DNA of 46,365 nucleotides. Source: Caldisericum exile_A (GTDB lineage Bacteria > Caldisericota > Caldisericia > Caldisericales > Caldisericaceae). Positions 43,103-46,365 of this stretch are shown piece after piece. Location of the stretch: the NCBI RefSeq assembly GCF_047785965.1, contig NZ_JBLOBF010000010.1, positions 1 through 46,365 on the forward strand. The letters run 5' to 3'. The first letter of the stretch is position 1. Each line of letters starts with the position of its first letter. The notes under the pieces are model-generated. The model was not told where the DNA came from, made no database searches, and worked only from the letters and a program-made list of their open reading frames with translations. A program made the translations under genes and the position numbers.

Positions 43103-43323
43103 TGCCTTTAATTTTTGGAAGACCTAACGAAGAATTTGTTATTGAAAAAATTTTGGGTGGGTCAAGTATTTCTCTGAGATTAAAAGAAATAGGTGTCATT
43201 CCTGGTGTAAAAGTATTGATAGTTTCAAATTCAGGTGGCCCCATAGTCATTGGCATTGGTAATATGAGACTCGCCTTAGGAAGAGGCATTGCTTCAAAAA
43301 TAATTGTAAGAAAGATTGTATGA
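43099..43323 (+). CDS. feoA: FeoA-family protein
   Basis: A 74-residue SH3-like protein, ISLRLKEIGVIPGVKVLIVS and NMRLALGRGIASKIIVR being the family segments. FeoA helps FeoB in ferrous iron uptake, probably by contact with its G domain. It overlaps the upstream stop by four bases and ends 12 bases before feoB. It is the second FeoA domain of the operon. Confidence 0.85.
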   Translation: MMPLIFGRPNEEFVIEKILGGSSISLRLKEIGVIPGVKVLIVSNSGGPIVIGIGNMRLALGRGIASKIIVRKIV

Positions 43324-43335
43324 GAGGAGGCTTTC

Positions 43336-45354
43336 ATGAATGAGACTTTAACAACAAAAGAAAGAACAATTAGGGTTGCATTAGTTGGGAACCCTAACTC
43401 AGGCAAATCAACTATTTTTAATGCACTCACAGGGGGACATGCTCGGGTAGGAAATTGGCCAGGTGTTACTGTTGAAAAAAAGGAGGGCAAATTTCATTTT
43501 GAAAATCATGAAATCATCCTAACGGATCTTCCTGGGACTTATAGCTTGACTTCCTTTTCAATTGATGAACGAATAGCGAGGGATTTCATTGTAAAAGAAA
43601 AGCCTGATGTAGTAGTTGTAATAGCAGATGCAACTAATATCCTAAGAAGCCTCTACCTGTTTGTTCTTATAAGAGAACTTGGAGCAAATACCGTACTTGT
43701 CCTTAATATGATAGATATGATAGAGGGAAAAATAGAAATTAACAAGAAACATCTTGAGGAAATTCTTAATGTACCAGTTGTTTTAACTATAGCCTTGAAG
43801 GGAGAAGGTATTGATGAACTTAAAAAGGCAATAATAAAAGCAAGTTCAACAAAACAGCAGACTCTTAGGATAGATTACGGAGAAGACATTGAGAAATGGG
43901 TTTCGGAAATTGAAAATAGACTTGGGAACTATCAAACACCATATAATAAGCGCTTTATTGCGCTAAGTCTTTTACAAGGTGATCTTCAAATAATTGAAGA
44001 AGTAAAAAGTGAAGGCTTTGAAGAAGCAGTGAACTTAGCTTTGCATGCATCATCTCAATTTGAAAATAAATTTGGCATTGATATCGAAGAAAAAATAGTA
44101 GAAAATCGTTACGGTTTCATAGAAAGTGTTATTAAACAAACTACAAGGAAACTCCGCTCTATTGAAGAAAGAATTACTTTGTCAGATAAAATCGATAGAT
44201 TTGTGACAAACAAATACCTTGGGATCCCAATATTTGCTCTTTTTATGTATATCACTTTTGAATTAACATTTAAGATAGGAGGATTGTTCGCCGATTATAT
44301 TGATCAGTTTTTTGGACTAATTTCACAACTTGTTTCAAGACTTCCTCTTCCTGAACTTATCTCATCATTTCTAACAGATGGAGTTATAAGTGGAGTGGGC
44401 TCTGTTCTTGTTTTTCTTCCGAATATTTTCATTCTCTTTATGTTCTTATCCTTTCTTGAAGATGTAGGTTATATGGCGAGAGCAGCCTTTGTAGTTGATA
44501 AATTGATGTATGCAATAGGACTTCCTGGGAGATCCTTTATTTCTCTTATTCTCGGGTTTGGGTGCAATATTCCTGCCATAATGTCTACAAGAACTATTCC
44601 TGAGGAAAGAGATAGATTACTTACTATACTAATTAACCCATTCATCTCCTGTAGCGCAAGATTACCAATTTATATAATGTTTACAAGCATATTTTTTAAA
44701 GAAAAACAGGGACTCATTGTCTTCTCATTATATGCCCTTGGAATTATTGTAGCAATTCTTTCAGCAAAACTTTTTAGATCAACAATACCGTCACTAAAAG
44801 GACCCATTTCACCACTTGTAATGGAACTTCCCCCATATCGTATACCCTCACTTAAAGGTATTTTAATTCATGCCTCTGAAAGAAGTAGGGAGTTCCTCAA
44901 AAAGGCAGGAACAATTATCTTTGCAGGCGTTGTAATTGTATGGTTACTTTCCACCATGCCGCTTAATCATGGAGAAAGTCTTAAAGGGACATACTTATGG
45001 AGGATTGGTTCATTCTTTGCTCCAATATTTAAGTGGGCAGGCTTTGGTTTCCCTGAGGCAGCTATTGCTCTAATTTTCGGAGTCATTGCAAAGGAACTAG
45101 TAGTAGGTACATTTGGAACACTCTTCGGAGGTGAAGAAAATATTCCTCAAGCATTACAAAGTCTTTTTACGCCATTATCTGCTTATGCGTTTATGGTGAT
45201 GAGTTTACTTTACATACCATGTATAGCATCAATTGGGGCCATTTACAGAGAAACAGGTTCTGTTAAATGGGCGATTTTCTCCACAATTTATAGTTTAATT
45301 GTTGGATATTCATTTGCTTTATTAATATATAGATTGGGTTCTCTTATATTATAA
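43336..45354 (+). CDS. feoB: Ferrous iron transporter FeoB
   Basis: A 672-residue protein. The cytosolic G domain has G1 VGNPNSGKST (about residues 17-26), G2/G3 GNWPGVTVEKKEG and TDLPGTYSL, and G4 LNMID (about 130). The membrane part from about 285 has the gate motifs GRSFISLILGFGCNIPAIMS and, in the second half, VVGTFGTLFGGEE. It imports Fe2+ across the inner membrane. AGAGGAGG ribosome binding site. A hairpin at 45378-45403 ends the operon. Confidence 0.95.
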   Translation: MNETLTTKERTIRVALVGNPNSGKSTIFNALTGGHARVGNWPGVTVEKKEGKFHFENHEIILTDLPGTYSLTSFSIDERIARDFIVKEKPDVVVVIADATNILRSLYLFVLIRELGANTVLVLNMIDMIEGKIEINKKHLEEILNVPVVLTIALKGEGIDELKKAIIKASSTKQQTLRIDYGEDIEKWVSEIENRLGNYQTPYNKRFIALSLLQGDLQIIEEVKSEGFEEAVNLALHASSQFENKFGIDIEEKIVENRYGFIESVIKQTTRKLRSIEERITLSDKIDRFVTNKYLGIPIFALFMYITFELTFKIGGLFADYIDQFFGLISQLVSRLPLPELISSFLTDGVISGVGSVLVFLPNIFILFMFLSFLEDVGYMARAAFVVDKLMYAIGLPGRSFISLILGFGCNIPAIMSTRTIPEERDRLLTILINPFISCSARLPIYIMFTSIFFKEKQGLIVFSLYALGIIVAILSAKLFRSTIPSLKGPISPLVMELPPYRIPSLKGILIHASERSREFLKKAGTIIFAGVVIVWLLSTMPLNHGESLKGTYLWRIGSFFAPIFKWAGFGFPEAAIALIFGVIAKELVVGTFGTLFGGEENIPQALQSLFTPLSAYAFMVMSLLYIPCIASIGAIYRETGSVKWAIFSTIYSLIVGYSFALLIYRLGSLIL

Positions 45355-45377
45355 TTTTAGATTAATCCAAAAAAATT

Positions 45378-45403
45378 AAGGGGAGCTAAACGGAACTCCC
45401 CTT
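45378..45403 (+). terminator. Hairpin after feoB
   Basis: AAGGGGAG (45378-45385) pairs with CTCCCCTT (45396-45403) around a 10-base loop, 24 bases after the feoB stop. No clear T tract follows, so it may be a weak terminator; a run of A before it would give T on the other strand. Confidence 0.6.
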
Positions 45404-45572
45404 ACACTATTTCAAGTAGCAACACCCTCTCACACCTTAAGAGAGCGGCTTCCTCTTTCACAGAAGGAAACTTACTCAGACGTAAGTGTAATTTATCATT
45501 TACTTTCCGGGTCTTGACTAAAAATACATTTTTCTTATAATTCCTTAAACTGCTTCCGAAAGGAGAAATTGT

Positions 45573-46256
45573 ATGAAAGGAACAATTATCAATGTTATTA
45601 CTGTGCTTGTGGGAAGTACTCTTGGACTTATAATTGGTGAAAGATTCCCAGAAAGAGTCAAGAAAATAGTTATACAATCAATCGGACTTTTTACAATGCT
45701 TATTGGTATCACAATGATTATAAAATCAACAAAATTCATTGAAATTTTCCTTTCACTTATCCTGGGAAGCATAACTGGTGAGTTACTTCGTATCGATGAA
45801 AGATTGGAAGGCTTAATGGAGAAGATTAAATCCAAAATATCACCAAATTCTCCTCATTTTGTCGAGGGATTTATAACAGCAACTCTTGTTTTCTGCGTTG
45901 GAGCAATGACTGTTGTTGGCTCAATTCAAGAGGGACTAACAGGTGATGCAACACTTCTTATTACAAAATCAATAATGGATGGAATAACATCTCTTACACT
46001 TGCATCAGGACTTGGTATTGGTGTAATGTTCAGCGCAATCTCAGTTTTTTTAATCCAGGGTAGTTTAACGCTTTTAGGCTCAAAGTTATTGTTCTTAATG
46101 CAAGATGTTTATATAAACAATTTTACAGGGCTTGGAGGAGTGCTTATCTTAGCAATTGGCATTGAGCTCTTAAACATTGAGAAAATCAAAATTCTCAATA
46201 TGCTTCCTTCCTTAGTATATCTTCCTATTATTATTTACATTTCAAGTTTATTATAG
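45573..46256 (+). CDS. DUF554 membrane protein
   Basis: A 227-residue membrane protein of the DUF554 (YdfK/YqgA) family, with six to seven helices. MKGTIINVITVLVGSTLGLI at the N-terminus and FVEGFITATLVFCVGAMTVV with GSIQEGLTGDATLLITKSIM are family signatures. Its role is unknown; a transport function is often supposed. GAAAGGAGA ribosome binding site. It seems to be a separate transcription unit after the feo operon. About 110 bases without a feature follow to the end of the window. Confidence 0.88.
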   Translation: MKGTIINVITVLVGSTLGLIIGERFPERVKKIVIQSIGLFTMLIGITMIIKSTKFIEIFLSLILGSITGELLRIDERLEGLMEKIKSKISPNSPHFVEGFITATLVFCVGAMTVVGSIQEGLTGDATLLITKSIMDGITSLTLASGLGIGVMFSAISVFLIQGSLTLLGSKLLFLMQDVYINNFTGLGGVLILAIGIELLNIEKIKILNMLPSLVYLPIIIYISSLL

Positions 46257-46365
46257 GTTAAGTTAATTTTAACTATTTGAAAGGACTTTTTTTTGAGATT
46301 AAATTTCTTAAGACTCTTTTCACATATGTTATAAGCCTATACATCTTAATAATGTAATCTATATA

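Noticed and set aside
1..46365. tRNA or rRNA genes
   Set aside because: I found no cloverleaf with GGTTCGAATCC-type arm and acceptor pairing, and no rRNA-like block; the GGTTCGAA at 18883 is a ribosome binding site context.

Overview
The window is low-GC, intron-free bacterial DNA with dense genes, Shine-Dalgarno sites of the AAGGAGG type and Lys/Glu/Ile-rich proteins. This suits a thermophilic or anaerobic low-GC bacterium of the Caldisericota, Dictyoglomi or Thermotogae sort. That placement is a guess from composition and gene content: there is no rRNA here and no database was searched. Housekeeping genes at the edges (mnmG-gpmA, moaD-moaE with an rseC-like gene, the feo operon, a DUF554 gene) frame a large, repeat-rich accessory region at about 10.8-41 kb.

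Layout. 0.5-4.8 kb: a PaaK/CapK-like adenylate-forming enzyme and two genes for secreted proteins with damaged 5' ends. 4.8-7.5 kb: the mnmG-gpmA operon with its terminator. 7.5-9.7 kb: a decayed defence patch with an HsdM-like N-terminal scrap, an Mrr-type nuclease, a YgjP/DUF45 metallopeptidase and a RadC scrap. 9.7-10.8 kb: molybdopterin synthase genes. 10.8-24 kb: three radical SAM plus ABC-transporter loci, only the first of which (12.0-15.1 kb, with a 25-residue peptide gene) looks intact; the other two carry frameshifts, deletions and a nonsense codon. 24.5-32.8 kb: an ArsR/SdpR-like repressor with an SdpI-like gene, a lipoprotein and a YhfC-like membrane protease. Then comes a tandem array of short peptide genes sharing the leader KNYESPTIEQAGG, each followed by a different SdpI/DUF1648-type membrane protein. 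33-34.6 kb: a broken ABC exporter. 35.4-40.2 kb: a radical SAM enzyme fused to a PqqD-like leader-binding (RRE) domain, another KNYESPTI peptide and a three-gene ABC-2 exporter, flanked by 330-bp direct repeats that carry transposase fragments. 41.0-41.25 kb: a DnaA-box cluster that may be a replication origin. 42.2-45.4 kb: a DtxR-controlled ferrous iron (Feo) operon.

How the parts may work together (inference). The peptides look like ribosomally made precursors. Their leader carries YxxPxIxxxG, the pattern that RRE domains bind in lasso-peptide leaders, and the only RRE-bearing enzyme in view is the radical SAM protein at 35.4 kb. Each hydrophobic core would be a toxin or bacteriocin-like product, and the SdpI-like protein beside it the matching immunity factor, under an SdpR-like autorepressor. 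I read this as an expanded family of peptide/immunity modules that join a RiPP-type leader and maturase to Sdp-type immunity, and I know of no described system of this form. Three radical SAM loci start from near-identical promoter/5'-end cassettes with a Fur-like palindrome, so the region also seems to spread by recombination and IS activity.
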